Below are positions 1 to 9,011 of a stretch of 64,000 bases of DNA, piece by piece. The stretch's first letter is position 1, and every line of letters begins with the position of its first letter. The stretch covers positions 3,224,001 through 3,288,000 of the forward strand of contig NZ_LR594662.1 in NCBI RefSeq assembly GCF_901827175.1. The letters run 5' to 3'. The position numbers and the translations under genes were made by a program. The notes beneath the pieces are model-generated. The model was given only the letters and a program-made list of their open reading frames with translations. It was not told where the DNA came from and searched no databases. The DNA comes from Variovorax sp. RA8. GTDB lineage: Bacteria > Pseudomonadota > Gammaproteobacteria > Burkholderiales > Burkholderiaceae_C.

Positions 1-570
1 CGCTGGAATTTCCATCACCTCTTCGTCGCTGCCACGCTGGGCGTGGCGCACCCGCAGGCGCGCGGGTGTGGCCATGGGACCCACCAGTTGCACGCGCCAA
101 ACACCGTTCCCGCTCTGTCCCCGGTATTGCTTGAGTACCCGTGGGCCGTGGCGGAGTCGTTCTGGCAATTCCTCCTCGAGTTGTTTGAGGCTGTCGACTC
201 GGCAAACGTCGCTGCCAAACGGGAGATCGCGCGTGTGGAACAAGACGTCCTTGGTTCCCAGCTTCAGGATGGCCTCCGGATGCGCGCTGACCACAATCCC
301 CGAGTCGGCAACCCGCCGCAGCATGGCGTCCAGGACATCCCGTCGTCGTCCGCCTTCGATGGGATTGCACCAGACCAGCACGAGGCGGCAGTTGCGCAGC
401 TGCGTCTCCACTTCTTCGGCGAAGTCGTCGTTGTACACGGCAGGGACCGCCGTCACGCCGGCGAGGGCGAAAGCATCAAACAACGCAGCAAACCGGCTCT
501 CGGTCGGATCAGAGCGATCCCGCATGCGGCGATCGCCTGGATAAAGTAATGCGACGGTTGATGTAGGCAA
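1..570 (-). CDS. ATP-grasp-like (Cj0069-type) protein, N-terminal part, cut by window edge
   Basis: These are the first 190 residues of the gene that is complete in copy 2 at 18240-19277, with identical sequence. The start is taken as a TTG at 568-570, which has a GAGGAG ribosome-binding site six bases upstream; the first in-frame ATG would be 15 codons further in. It diverges from chrB. The 3' part lies left of the window, so whether this copy is complete cannot be judged here. See the entry in copy 2 for function. Confidence 0.75.
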   Translation of the reverse strand, partial: MPTSTVALLYPGDRRMRDRSDPTESRFAALFDAFALAGVTAVPAVYNDDFAEEVETQLRNCRLVLVWCNPIEGGRRRDVLDAMLRRVADSGIVVSAHPEAILKLGTKDVLFHTRDLPFGSDVCRVDSLKQLEEELPERLRHGPRVLKQYRGQSGNGVWRVQLVGPMATPARLRVRHAQRGSDEEVMEIPA

Positions 571-736
571 GGGCAACTCCTCAGCGGCTCACACGCCAGC
601 AAGCTGCCAGAGCAATTGAAGCGTATTTCATAAGGTCCTCATGGCATTCATAAGAGCTTCAGCAATGGATACCCCCACTGGGCCGAAGAGAGCCTCGACC
701 AGCAAAGTATTCGCGTTTCTGGTCTGTTGACTCTTT

Positions 737-758
737 TAATGTCGAGTTCAAGACATTA
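737..758. promoter_or_regulatory. chrB operator-like inverted repeat, copy 1
   Basis: TAATGTC and GACATTA form perfect 7-bp arms around an 8-bp spacer. A TTGACT hexamer lies just upstream (727-732) and a near-consensus -10 hexamer TATGAT at 762-767, only 6 bp before the chrB ATG, so a transcript from it would have almost no leader. The site is a good candidate for autoregulation by ChrB, but binding is inferred. Confidence 0.55.
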
Positions 759-773
759 CAGTATGATCATGAC

Positions 774-1745
774 ATGAGTTTGCTGTTCTTGCCACCCTGG
801 TTGTTGCTGATTGTTTCGCTGCCTACATCCGGCGCCACCGCGCGGACCCGCATTTGGCGGGCGTTGAAGTCGCTTGGCTGCATGGCATTACGGGACGGGG
901 CGTATCTCCTACCAGCTGGTGAGGAACGCGAAGTGGCGCTGCAGGAACTGGCTGAGGAATGCCGGCGCGAGGGAGGCCACGCGTGGCTGATGGACGTGCA
1001 GCCGCGGTCCGTCGACGAAGCTGCAACCTACCGGCAGCTGTTTGACCGCAGCGACGATTACGCCGAGCTGTGCAAGTCCTGGAAGGAGGCGGGACGCACG
1101 CTCAGCGGGCTGGCGGGGTCCGAGGTCTCGCGCATGCAGCGCAGGCTGCAGCGCGAGCGCGACATGGTGCGGGCCATTGACTTCTTCCCCGGCGACGCGA
1201 GCCTGGAGGCAGAGGCGGCCTGGACGGAGTTCACCCAACGCATCGAGCGGGTGTTGTCGCCAGACGAGCCTCACGAAACGGCAGGCGGCATTGCCAGGCT
1301 GGATGCGAGCAGCTACCAAGGCCGGACGTGGGCCACGCGACGTCGGCCCTGGGTGGACCGCGTTGCCAGCGCATGGTTGATTCAGCGCTTCATCGACCGC
1401 GATGCGCGTTTTCAGTGGCTGTCCCAGCCGTCAGATTGCCCGAAAGGCGCACTCGGTTTCGATTTCGACGGCGCGGCGTTTACGCACGTGGGCGAGCGGG
1501 TGACCTTCGAGACGCTAATGGCTAGCTTCGACCTGGAGCAGGATGCTGCGCTCATGCGCGTCGCCGCGCTTGTACACCAGCTCGACGTGGGCGGCGAACC
1601 GGTCGCCGAGGCTGCAGGCTTCGAGGCCGTGCTGGCAGGCGCGCATCAACGCCTGGACGAGGACGACGCGCTGCTGGCGGAGATGAGCAAAATGCTCGAC
1701 TCCCTGTACGCGTACTTTCAACAAGCTGGCGGTCGCCCAGGATGA
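774..1745 (+). CDS. chrB: Chromate resistance regulator/protein ChrB, copy 1
   Basis: A 323-residue protein of the ChrB family, a chromate-sensing regulator that accompanies ChrA transporters. The N-terminal part resembles the PaaX-like region of ChrB (helical, with IWRALKSLG near residue 26). The C-terminal domain begins near residue 185 with RRRPWVDRVASAWLIQRF and contains the conserved LGFDFDGAAFTHVGE. It is the first gene of a chrB-chrA-(exported protein)-chrC run on the same strand. No ribosome-binding site precedes the ATG, while a -10-like TATGAT sits 6 bp away, which would suit a leaderless message. The family is known to respond to chromate; regulation of this copy is inferred. Identical to 17065-18036. 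Confidence 0.92.
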   Translation: MSLLFLPPWLLLIVSLPTSGATARTRIWRALKSLGCMALRDGAYLLPAGEEREVALQELAEECRREGGHAWLMDVQPRSVDEAATYRQLFDRSDDYAELCKSWKEAGRTLSGLAGSEVSRMQRRLQRERDMVRAIDFFPGDASLEAEAAWTEFTQRIERVLSPDEPHETAGGIARLDASSYQGRTWATRRRPWVDRVASAWLIQRFIDRDARFQWLSQPSDCPKGALGFDFDGAAFTHVGERVTFETLMASFDLEQDAALMRVAALVHQLDVGGEPVAEAAGFEAVLAGAHQRLDEDDALLAEMSKMLDSLYAYFQQAGGRPG

Positions 1746-1960
1746 CCCAGATGATCCGCCCAGCCCCCCGCACATTGGTGAGTTTCGCGCCAAGTTACCC
1801 CGAGCCACACCTGGAACCCACCCAACTGCCGATAGCGACTTTGATTCAACCAACCACCTGTTCTGTAACCATGACCGGATAACGCCATGACACTTTTCCT
1901 GACCGGCTTGCGCGCCGCTTCGATCATCCGTCCCAACCTCAACACTGAACCGGGGGCAGC

Positions 1961-3189
1961 ATGAGTGCGCAGACGACCACCGGCGCTGCCGGCCCCGAGG
2001 CCGTGCCTCCGACGCTGACGTACTTTCAGCTTTTCATGCGGTTTCTCAAATTCGGCTTCCTTGCCTGGGGAGGCCCGGTGGCGCAGGTCGCCATGCTGCG
2101 CCGGGAACTGGTGAACGAGGAACGATGGATTTCCAGCGAACGCTTCAACCGCTTGCTGGCCGTGATGCAGGTGCTGCCCCGGACCCGAGGCGCACGAGCT
2201 GTGCGTGCATCTGGGCATGCGTGCGAAGGGGCGGCTGGGCGGGGTGCTGGCCGGTCTCGCATTCATGCTCCCGGGATTCCTGTTGATGCTGGCGCTGTCA
2301 TGGCTTTACTTCCGGATGGACATCGCTGGCACGGCACTGGGCGCCGCGTTCCTTGGTGTACAGGCAGCATGATCGCCCTGATCGTACGGGCGGTGCACCG
2401 GATCGGCGAGCACATCCTGGTGGACCGTTGGCTGTGGGCCATCGCCATCGTGGCCGCACTCGCCTCCGCCGCCGGCGTGGCCTTCTGGATCACCCTGCCA
2501 GCGCCGGCGGCGTCTATGCCTTGTGGATGCTCAAGCGTGGCAGGCTCGCCCTCCTGGTCGCTGCCGGCGCGGTGGCGCTGGCCGCCGCGATGGCGCTCTG
2601 GGCGCGCGCGCACAGCCGCTGGTGGAGGCGGTCGTCCAGGGCGAGGCCTTCGCTGCTGCTCATCTTCGTCGCCGGGGTTGAAGGCGGGCCTGCTCACCTT
2701 CGGCGGTGCCTACACGGCGATCCCGTTCATCCGCAATGACGCGGTCGGCCGCGGCTGGATCACCGACGGCCAGTTCTCGACGGCCTGGCCTTGTCTGGGG
2801 TGCTGCCCGCGCCGCTCATCATCTTCGCCACTTTCGTTGGCTATGTTGCCGGCGGGCCGCTCGGTGCGCTGGTCATGACCGCCGGCGTCTTTCTTCCCGC
2901 GTTTGCCTTCTCGCTGATCTTCTACGACCGGCTCGAGGCAGTGCTAGAGGTCAAGGAGATGCACGCCTTCCTCGACGGCGTCGCCGCCGGGGTGGTCGGC
3001 CTAATCGCCGCGACCACGGTTGACCTGGCGTTCGTCACCGCCGCGCGTGTGCCGTCGTTGGCGGTGGCCGTATCGATCTTTGTCGCGGCCTTGGCCTTCC
3101 TGTATGCCTGGAAGAACAAGCTCAACATCGCAGTCGCGATCATCGGGGCCGGAGTCGCGGGTTGGCTGCTGATGCCGAGCGGCGCGTGA
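1961..3189 (+). pseudogene. chrA: chrA chromate transporter, copy 1, disrupted by seven 1-base indels
   Basis: Copy 2 encodes an intact 409-residue ChrA at 15620-16849. Here the same DNA has an extra base near 2178, lost bases near 2370, 2502 and 2604, extra bases near 2646 and 2675, and a lost base near 2775. These scramble residues about 73-135 and break the frame in the second half, leaving a 305-codon frame from the start and a separate frame from 2791. Most changes lie in runs of C or G. Everything else in the 9-kb arms is identical, so local sequencing or assembly error is at least as likely as genuine decay. If corrected, the product is a membrane chromate efflux protein. Confidence 0.85.
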
Positions 3190-3200
3190 GCCAGCAGGGT

Positions 3201-3686
3201 ATGCAGCCTGTTGCTTGCCCTCGCTCAGCGCGCTGCGTCGCGTTAAAGGTCGCTCCGATCAAGAAAAGTCGCGCCAGCGGAGGCCTCGGCTCAACCCGCC
3301 TAGACGGACGGCTGCGCCGAAACGTTGCTTGCGGTTGCTTGCTGCTCGTGCTTGGTGCATGGACGCTGCCGGACGTGGCCGCTGAATCGGCGGCTTTTGC
3401 TCCTTTGAATGGCCAGCAGATCCGCTCCGCGTTGCGCGGCAGCTCAGTCGGCGACGGGAGACATTGGGAGCATCAGTACCTCCCCGATGGTCGACTCATC
3501 CGCTCCGAGAGCGGGACAAGCAAAGCGGGCCAATGGTCGGTTCAAGGCGACCAGCTGTGCCTGCTGAAGCCCGAGATCAGCAGCACACAGGCGGCGTGCT
3601 TCTCGGTGCATCGACGAGGCAACGAGTTGCAGTACCTAGATGGGCAGCAACTCGTATATCAAGGTTTTCTTAAAAGGAGTTCATGA
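3201..3686 (+). CDS. Exported protein of unknown function between chrA and chrC, copy 1
   Basis: A roughly 161-residue protein that I do not recognise. A charged N-terminus is followed by a hydrophobic stretch ([14 protein letters not shown]) ending in an alanine-rich cleavage-like site (DVAAES), suggesting export. The mature part is small and hydrophilic, with sequences such as YLPDGRL and [12 protein letters not shown] typical of small periplasmic beta-rich proteins. The open frame extends upstream into the end of chrA (3162), but the ATG at 3201 avoids that overlap; the true start is uncertain. Its stop codon overlaps the chrC start, so the two are probably translated together. A role in chromate resistance is inferred from position only. 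Confidence 0.65.
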   Translation: MQPVACPRSARCVALKVAPIKKSRASGGLGSTRLDGRLRRNVACGCLLLVLGAWTLPDVAAESAAFAPLNGQQIRSALRGSSVGDGRHWEHQYLPDGRLIRSESGTSKAGQWSVQGDQLCLLKPEISSTQAACFSVHRRGNELQYLDGQQLVYQGFLKRSS

Positions 3687-4306
3687 TGACTACATCCCCA
3701 GCATTTCAAAGTCAGGACGCGCTCAAGCCGCTGCCGTTCGATCCGTCAAAACTAACGGGTCTGTCCGAACGAATGATTCGTTCCCATTGGGAAAACAATT
3801 ACGGCGGCTCGGTCAAGGCACTGGCCGCTGTCAAGGCCCGGCTGGTGCAGGCCGCAGGCGACAAGGACCTGCCGCCCTACATCTACAACGACCTGAAGCG
3901 CGAGCACCTAATTCGCACTGGATCGGTGGTGCTGCACGAACTGTATTTCGAGAACCTCGGGGGCAGTGGCGAGGCCGCAGCTACCGAGCGAGAGGCGATC
4001 GCTCAAGCCTTCGGCAGCTTCGAAGACTGGGAGAGGGAATTCCGCCGCATCGGTGCCGGCCTCGGTGGGGGGTCCGGCTGGGTGGTTCTTGGGTTCAACC
4101 TGCACACCAGGCAGCTGGAAAATTACTGGATGGCCGATCACGCGCATGGACCGGCCGCCACCGTTCCGATCCTGGTGATGGACATGTACGAGCACTCTTA
4201 TCAGATGGACTACGGCGCTGCGGCGGCGAAATACATTGATGCTTTCTTCCAGAACATCCAGTGGGAGAGCGTGAGTGCACGGCTGGCCGGCGCACGTGCG
4301 ATATGA
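3683..4306 (+). CDS. chrC: ChrC, iron superoxide dismutase-like protein, copy 1
   Basis: A 207-residue protein of the Fe/Mn superoxide dismutase family, as found in chr operons where it would remove superoxide formed during chromate reduction. Visible family features are [11 protein letters not shown] near residue 34, [10 protein letters not shown] near residue 80, the GSGWVVLG core strand and the [11 protein letters not shown] metal-ligand segment near residue 165 (canonical proteins have D-x-W-E-H-A-Y; here Met replaces Trp). A strong ribosome-binding site, AAAGGAG, sits three bases before the ATG at 3683 and six before the adjacent ATG at 3686, so the second is a likely real start. Identical in copy 2. 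Confidence 0.9.
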   Translation: MMTTSPAFQSQDALKPLPFDPSKLTGLSERMIRSHWENNYGGSVKALAAVKARLVQAAGDKDLPPYIYNDLKREHLIRTGSVVLHELYFENLGGSGEAAATEREAIAQAFGSFEDWEREFRRIGAGLGGGSGWVVLGFNLHTRQLENYWMADHAHGPAATVPILVMDMYEHSYQMDYGAAAAKYIDAFFQNIQWESVSARLAGARAI

Positions 4307-4362
4307 GGCATTTAGCGTTGCATGTGGCGGGTTGGCACTCTCTCGTGTGCACGTGAAGATAG

Positions 4363-4587
4363 GCATCTCCGGACACCGACGGCGCGACGGCGCGACGGCT
4401 CGGTATTCTCACAGGCGCGGACCCAAGCTGGCTGGTCTTGGTGCCCTTGTCCATCCTGGCCGAGCAACTGGTGCGTGCATGGAACTGGCGCCAATTGCTG
4501 TACCCCCTGCGCCCGGCGGGGCGCTTCGATTTGTTCGGCACCATCATGGCTGGCTACCTGCTGGCGGAGCGGGGCAAGCCACGCTAA
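4363..4587 (+). pseudogene. Remnant of an unidentified membrane-protein gene, copy 1
   Basis: The 305-bp gap between chrC and the recombinase contains a frame open from a TAG at 4360 to a TAA at 4585, with no good start codon. It reads as plausible protein: a hydrophobic segment (WLVLVPLSILAEQLV) followed by RAWNWRQLLYPLRP and GYLLAERGKPR at the end. It looks like the C-terminal tail of a lost gene left by an earlier rearrangement of the transposon cargo. The family is not recognised. The chrF gene that follows chrC in some known chromate transposons is not evident here. Confidence 0.35.
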
Positions 4588-4611
4588 TGGACAGGCGAAA
4601 AACAAACTGAA

Positions 4612-5922
4612 ATGAATCGTGTTGTTGACTACATCGAAGCCGCTGAGCGCGACAACACGCGTCGGAGCTACGCTTCGGCCATACGACATTTTGAAATAGA
4701 GTGGAAAGGCCTCCTGCCCTCGACGGCTGACGCCATCGCCCGCTACCTCGCCGACTACGCGCCTACCTTGGCCATCAACACCCTTCGCCAGCGGCTGGCG
4801 GCACTGTCCCGATGGCATGCCGACCAAGGTTTTGCGGACCCCACCAAGTCGCCCTTGGTGCGCCAGGTCCTTAAAGGCATTCGCTCAATTCACGCCGTGC
4901 CAGAAAAGCGCGCGCGCCCCCTGGAGCTGGCGGTGCTCCAGCAGATCGACCAGTGGCTCGATGTCGCGATTGGCAACGCCCAGCGGTCCGGCGACCGGCC
5001 GGCCTTGCTGCGCCAAACCCGCAACCGCAGCCTGATGTTGCTGGGGTTCTGGCGCGGCTTTCGCTCCGACGAGTTGGTCAACCTGCGCGTAGAGAACATC
5101 GAGGTGACGCCGGGCCAGGGCATGGCGTGCTACCTGGGCCGCACCAAAGGCGACCGGCAGCTGCAGGGCCGTGTTTTCAAATGCCCAGCCTTGTCCCGCT
5201 TATGTCCCGTGACGGCCTTCAATGCCTGGATCGACCTGGCCGGGTTGACCGAGGGTCCGGTGTTCCGCAAGATCGACCGCTGGGGGAATGTGGCCGACGA
5301 AAGTCTGCATGCCGACAGCCTGATTCCGTTGTTGCGCAGCCTGTTCGCCGAAGCCGGTGTCGAGTCGCCCGAGGAATACAGCAGCCACTCCTTGCGCCGC
5401 GGCTTTGCCGGCTGGACCCGCGCCAGCGGCTGGGACATCAAGGAACTGATGGAATACGTCGGCTGGAAGGATGTCAAATCGGCCATGCGCTACCTCGATG
5501 CGTCGGATTCCAGCCTGCAGGCCCGGTTCGAGCAGGGCCTGACGGCCCTGGCACCGGCAGTTCCGCAGCTACTGCCATTGTTGTTGACCGAACAAATCGA
5601 AGCGCCCCGCCCACCGGCCGAAGGAACGACGCCCATGGCAGTCCTGCGCGTCACGCTGGTGCTGGCCCGCTTCAGCAAGCAGTCGCGCGGCCTGGCTCGC
5701 GGTCACCGGCTGATCGAGCAGACCTGCTTTGAGCGTTTCGCCATGCAACGCCTGAACACCGAGGGAACGCTCTACGAGCTCGCAGTTCCCTACCTGTCAC
5801 GTGACTTGCTGGACGAGGTGATCGCCACGCTGCTCGATGACATGTACCGCATCGCCGAGGACAACCAGTGCCTGCTGGAAACCTCATTTCACGAACCCGC
5901 GACCGACACCTACTGGGATTGA
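4612..5922 (+). CDS. Tyrosine site-specific recombinase (cointegrate resolvase candidate), copy 1
   Basis: A 436-residue phage-integrase-family recombinase. The N-terminal SAM-like core-binding domain spans about residues 10-100. The catalytic domain shows R151 (GFRSDEL), H259 and R262 (HSLRR), W285 (VGWKD) and the nucleophile Y294 (AMRYLDAS). About 140 residues follow the tyrosine, a longer tail than usual. It lies 42 bp upstream of tnpA in the same direction and probably shares its message. Most Tn3-family elements use a serine resolvase (TnpR); some, such as Tn4430 and Tn4651, use tyrosine recombinases, so a role in resolving cointegrates is a reasonable inference. Identical in copy 2. Confidence 0.9.
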   Translation: MNRVVDYIEAAERDNTRRSYASAIRHFEIEWKGLLPSTADAIARYLADYAPTLAINTLRQRLAALSRWHADQGFADPTKSPLVRQVLKGIRSIHAVPEKRARPLELAVLQQIDQWLDVAIGNAQRSGDRPALLRQTRNRSLMLLGFWRGFRSDELVNLRVENIEVTPGQGMACYLGRTKGDRQLQGRVFKCPALSRLCPVTAFNAWIDLAGLTEGPVFRKIDRWGNVADESLHADSLIPLLRSLFAEAGVESPEEYSSHSLRRGFAGWTRASGWDIKELMEYVGWKDVKSAMRYLDASDSSLQARFEQGLTALAPAVPQLLPLLLTEQIEAPRPPAEGTTPMAVLRVTLVLARFSKQSRGLARGHRLIEQTCFERFAMQRLNTEGTLYELAVPYLSRDLLDEVIATLLDDMYRIAEDNQCLLETSFHEPATDTYWD

Positions 5923-5964
5923 GGCGATGGGAAGCATTGCCGCCAGGCGGGGTAGTCCCCGCGA

Positions 5965-8958
5965 ATGACCACGCTCCATGAGACGGCCTATCCCAGCCTG
6001 AAACCCGATCCGACACCCCGTGAGCTGGCGGAGCTTTACACACCGACCAAGGATGAACAACTCCTGGCTGCCGGCATCGGCAAGCGCGCCTTGCCGCGCA
6101 TGGCGGCACTGATCCACCTGAAAGTCTTCCAGCGCCTGGGCTATTTCATCTCCCTGGCCGAAGTGCCGCCGGTGATCCGGGAGCACATTGCGCAGCAGGT
6201 GGGCGTGGTTAGGCCGCCCCCGGCGGCGGACCTCAAGCGCTTCGAGGCCTCGGGCTCGCGCACCGCCTTGTTTGCGACCTTACGCCGGCACCTCAATGTC
6301 AAACCTATGAACCCGGGGGGCCACGCCTGGCTGGAGGTCGTGGCCGACACGGCGGCCGAGACCAAACACGCGGTGGCCGACATCATCAACGTGATGCTGG
6401 AGGAGCTGGTCCACCATCGCTACGAGCTGCCCGCCTTCTCGACGCTGGACCGGATGGCGTATCGAGCCCGGGAAAAGAGCAACAACCGGTATTTCTCCGC
6501 AATCACCAACCAGCTGACAGCCCATACCCGGACCTTGATCGACAGTTTGCTTAAAACCGCCACGGGCGAGTCGGTTTCTGCCTGGCAAATGCTCAAACGC
6601 GAACCCAAGCGGCCGACCAACAAGGAAACGCGCACCTACATCCAGCACATCCGGCGCTTGCAGTACCTGGTGGAGCAGCTTCCCAAGCCCGACGTGCCGG
6701 TGCCCAAGCTCAAACAGTTTCGCCACCTGGCGCGCGCCCTCAATGCGGCCGAGATGGCCGAACTCAAGCCGCAAAAGCGCTACGCCCTGGCGGTGATCTT
6801 CATCCGGGCGCAGCATGCCCAGTCCCTGGACGATGCCGCGGACCTGTTTATTCGCCTGATGCAGAACCTGGAAAACAATGCCAGGCAGAAATTGCTCTCG
6901 TTCCAGCAGGAGCGGGTCCAAAAAACCGACATGCTGGTTGGCCAGCTCAAAGACATCCTGGGCGCCTACCAGCTGGAGGGCACCGACACGCAGCGTGTGG
7001 ACGCCATCGGCACCACCCTGGTGGCCGACGTGGACGAGCTGCTCAACGAATGCGAACAGCACCTGGCCTATGCGGGCCGCAACCATCTGCCTTTCCTGCT
7101 GCAGCCCTACAAGATGGTCCGGGCCCAGTTGCTCAACTGCATCGGCATCGCCTCGCCCAAGGCCAGCAGCGAGGACCAGGTAGCGGAGCGGCTGATCGAG
7201 GCCCTTTACAAGCTGCGCGACAACCGTGCGGACATCGTGCCGCTGGACATGCTGGGCCTGACTGAAGACAAGGATTTCCGCTGGATGTCAGGCCAGTGGA
7301 AGCGGTTGGTGTTGGTCCGTCCATCCGGCAAGGGCCGGGCGGAGGCTGTCCACCGCCGGTATTTTGAACTGGCGGTCATGCATGCTGTCAAAGACGACCT
7401 GAAGTCGGGCGATCTCTTCATCAAGTACGGCGAGCGCTATGACGATTACCGCGAGCAGTTGGTCGATGACGAAACCTTTGAAAGAGAAGTGGGCGACTAT
7501 GGCCAGGTCACCGGCATCGAGACAGATCCCGGCACCTTTGTGGCGATGCTCAAATCGGCGATGTCCCAGCGGGCCCACGACATCGACGCCACTTTCCCGG
7601 AAAACGCCCATGCCGAGATCGTCGACGGCCGCCTGATCCTGCGGAAACCGCCGCGCTCAGAAATCGTCGAGGCGGCCGCGCGGATCGACGCCCTGATCAC
7701 CGAGCGAATGGAGGCGGCCAGCATCGTGGACGTCATGATCGACACCGAGCGCTGGTTGGACCTGCACAAGCTGTTCCGGCCACTCGCCGGGACCGACAGC
7801 CGCCTGGAGGATCTGCGCATGCGCGTCATCACGACGCTGTTTTGCTACGGCTGCAACCTGGGGCCCGTGCAGACCGCCAAATCGATCAAAGGTCTGAGCC
7901 GCCGGCAGATTTCCTGGCTGAACTTGAAATACGTCAGCGAGGACCTCCTGGACAAGGCCATTGTCAAGGTGATCAACGCCTACAACAAGTTTGAGCTGCC
8001 AGGCTACTGGGGCACGGGCAAACACGCGTCGGCGGACGGCACCAAGTGGAATCTTTACGAGCAAAACCTACTGTCCGAGCACCATATCCGCTATGGTGGG
8101 TACGGCGGTATCGGCTACTACCATGTATCGGACAAGTTCATCGCGCTGTTCAGCCATTTCATTTCCTGCGGCACCTATGAGGGCATCCACATCCTTGACG
8201 GGCTGATGACCAACGAATCGGACATTCGACCGGACACGATTCACGGGGACACCCAGGCCCAGAGTTACCCGGTCTTCGCGCTGGCGCACCTCCTGGGCAT
8301 CCAGCTCATGCCGCGCATCCGGGGCATCCAAGACCTCAAATTCCATCGCCCGGAGCCGGGCAATGTTTACCGCAACATCAATGCGCTGTTCAGCGATGTG
8401 ATCGACTGGCGGCTGATTGAGCTGCATTTGCCGGCGATGCTGCGGGTGGCGGTTTCCATCAAGACCGGCAAGATCACGCCGTCGGCGATCCTGCGCCGGC
8501 TCGGCACCTACAGCCGCAAGAACAAGCTGTATTTCGCGTTTGTAGAGCTTGGCAAGGTCATCCGGACCATGTTCCTGCTGAGCTACATCGGCGATGTCGG
8601 GCTGCGCAAGGTAATCCATGCCGAAACCAATAAGAGCGAGCAGTTCAACGGCTTTGCTCAGTGGTCATTTTTTGGGGGAGAAGGGATCATTGCGGAGAAC
8701 ATCCGGCACGAGCAGCGCAAGGTGATCAAGTACAACCACCTGGTGGCCAACATGATCATTCTGCACAACGTGGTGGGCATGACGAAGGTGCTGCAGGAGC
8801 TTCGCGACGAGGGGACCGAGATCACGCTGGAGATCCTGGGCGGCCTGGCGCCGTTCCGCACGGCGCACATCAACCGGTTTGGTGACTACACGCTGGATTT
8901 TCGGCGGAAGATTGGCCCCTTGAACTTCGATGCCACCATAATCCCAATGGAATCATAG
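5965..8958 (+). CDS. tnpA: Tn3-family DDE transposase TnpA, copy 1
   Basis: A 997-residue transposase, the normal size for the Tn3 family, which performs replicative transposition by binding the 38-bp terminal repeats. Its catalytic acids are visible at D691 (SADGTK), D762 (IHGDTQ) and E892 (NKSEQFNGF), spaced as in other family members. The conserved end segment contains YNHLVANMIILHNVVGMTK. It ends ten bases before the terminal repeat. The frame is intact and identical to copy 2, consistent with recent duplication and a functional enzyme. Confidence 0.97.
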   Translation: MTTLHETAYPSLKPDPTPRELAELYTPTKDEQLLAAGIGKRALPRMAALIHLKVFQRLGYFISLAEVPPVIREHIAQQVGVVRPPPAADLKRFEASGSRTALFATLRRHLNVKPMNPGGHAWLEVVADTAAETKHAVADIINVMLEELVHHRYELPAFSTLDRMAYRAREKSNNRYFSAITNQLTAHTRTLIDSLLKTATGESVSAWQMLKREPKRPTNKETRTYIQHIRRLQYLVEQLPKPDVPVPKLKQFRHLARALNAAEMAELKPQKRYALAVIFIRAQHAQSLDDAADLFIRLMQNLENNARQKLLSFQQERVQKTDMLVGQLKDILGAYQLEGTDTQRVDAIGTTLVADVDELLNECEQHLAYAGRNHLPFLLQPYKMVRAQLLNCIGIASPKASSEDQVAERLIEALYKLRDNRADIVPLDMLGLTEDKDFRWMSGQWKRLVLVRPSGKGRAEAVHRRYFELAVMHAVKDDLKSGDLFIKYGERYDDYREQLVDDETFEREVGDYGQVTGIETDPGTFVAMLKSAMSQRAHDIDATFPENAHAEIVDGRLILRKPPRSEIVEAAARIDALITERMEAASIVDVMIDTERWLDLHKLFRPLAGTDSRLEDLRMRVITTLFCYGCNLGPVQTAKSIKGLSRRQISWLNLKYVSEDLLDKAIVKVINAYNKFELPGYWGTGKHASADGTKWNLYEQNLLSEHHIRYGGYGGIGYYHVSDKFIALFSHFISCGTYEGIHILDGLMTNESDIRPDTIHGDTQAQSYPVFALAHLLGIQLMPRIRGIQDLKFHRPEPGNVYRNINALFSDVIDWRLIELHLPAMLRVAVSIKTGKITPSAILRRLGTYSRKNKLYFAFVELGKVIRTMFLLSYIGDVGLRKVIHAETNKSEQFNGFAQWSFFGGEGIIAENIRHEQRKVIKYNHLVANMIILHNVVGMTKVLQELRDEGTEITLEILGGLAPFRTAHINRFGDYTLDFRRKIGPLNFDATIIPMES

Positions 8959-8968
8959 ACTTAGGGTC

Positions 8969-9006
8969 GTTTCTGCTGGGTTTTACATGAATCCCTGCCG
9001 ACCCTC
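8969..9006 (+). repeat. 38-bp terminal inverted repeat, tnpA end of copy 1
   Basis: Reads inward from the outer edge as GAGGGTCGGCAGGGATTCAT followed by GTAAAACCCAGCAGAAAC. The same 38 bp occur at 9803-9840 and 23129-23166. At the tnpA ends the repeat is itself bounded by a small palindrome (AGGGTCG inside, CGACCCT outside) that is absent from the distal end. Confidence 0.95.
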
Positions 9007-9011
9007 CTGCT
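9007..9011. repeat. 5-bp target-site duplication CTGCT (partner at 23167-23171)
   Basis: The five bases adjoining the end of copy 1 are the complement of those adjoining the distal end of copy 2 at 23167-23171. Within the aldo/keto reductase coding sequence they are read in the same sense, as ...GCC CTG CT and CTG CTG GCC... A 5-bp duplication is the Tn3-family hallmark. Confidence 0.9.

Larger units (their letters stand above)
1..9006. mobile_element. Tn3-family chromate-resistance transposon, copy 1 (left end outside window)
   Basis: This is the left arm of a giant inverted repeat. Every base can be paired with the reverse complement of 9803-18809 apart from seven single-base indels in chrA (about 2177-2776). 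It carries, reading rightward, part of the ATP-grasp gene (reverse strand), chrB, a broken chrA, an exported protein gene, chrC, a gene remnant, the tyrosine recombinase and tnpA, and ends in a 38-bp terminal repeat at 8969-9006. Because identity still holds at base 1, the copy probably continues left of the window for about 4.4 kb more, as in copy 2. Its right end abuts the 3' part of an aldo/keto reductase gene. Confidence 0.93.

Noticed and set aside
4275..4610. 111-codon frame between chrC and the recombinase
   Set aside because: It overlaps the chrC end and has arginine-rich, domainless text. A different frame (4363-4587) reads better as a gene remnant.
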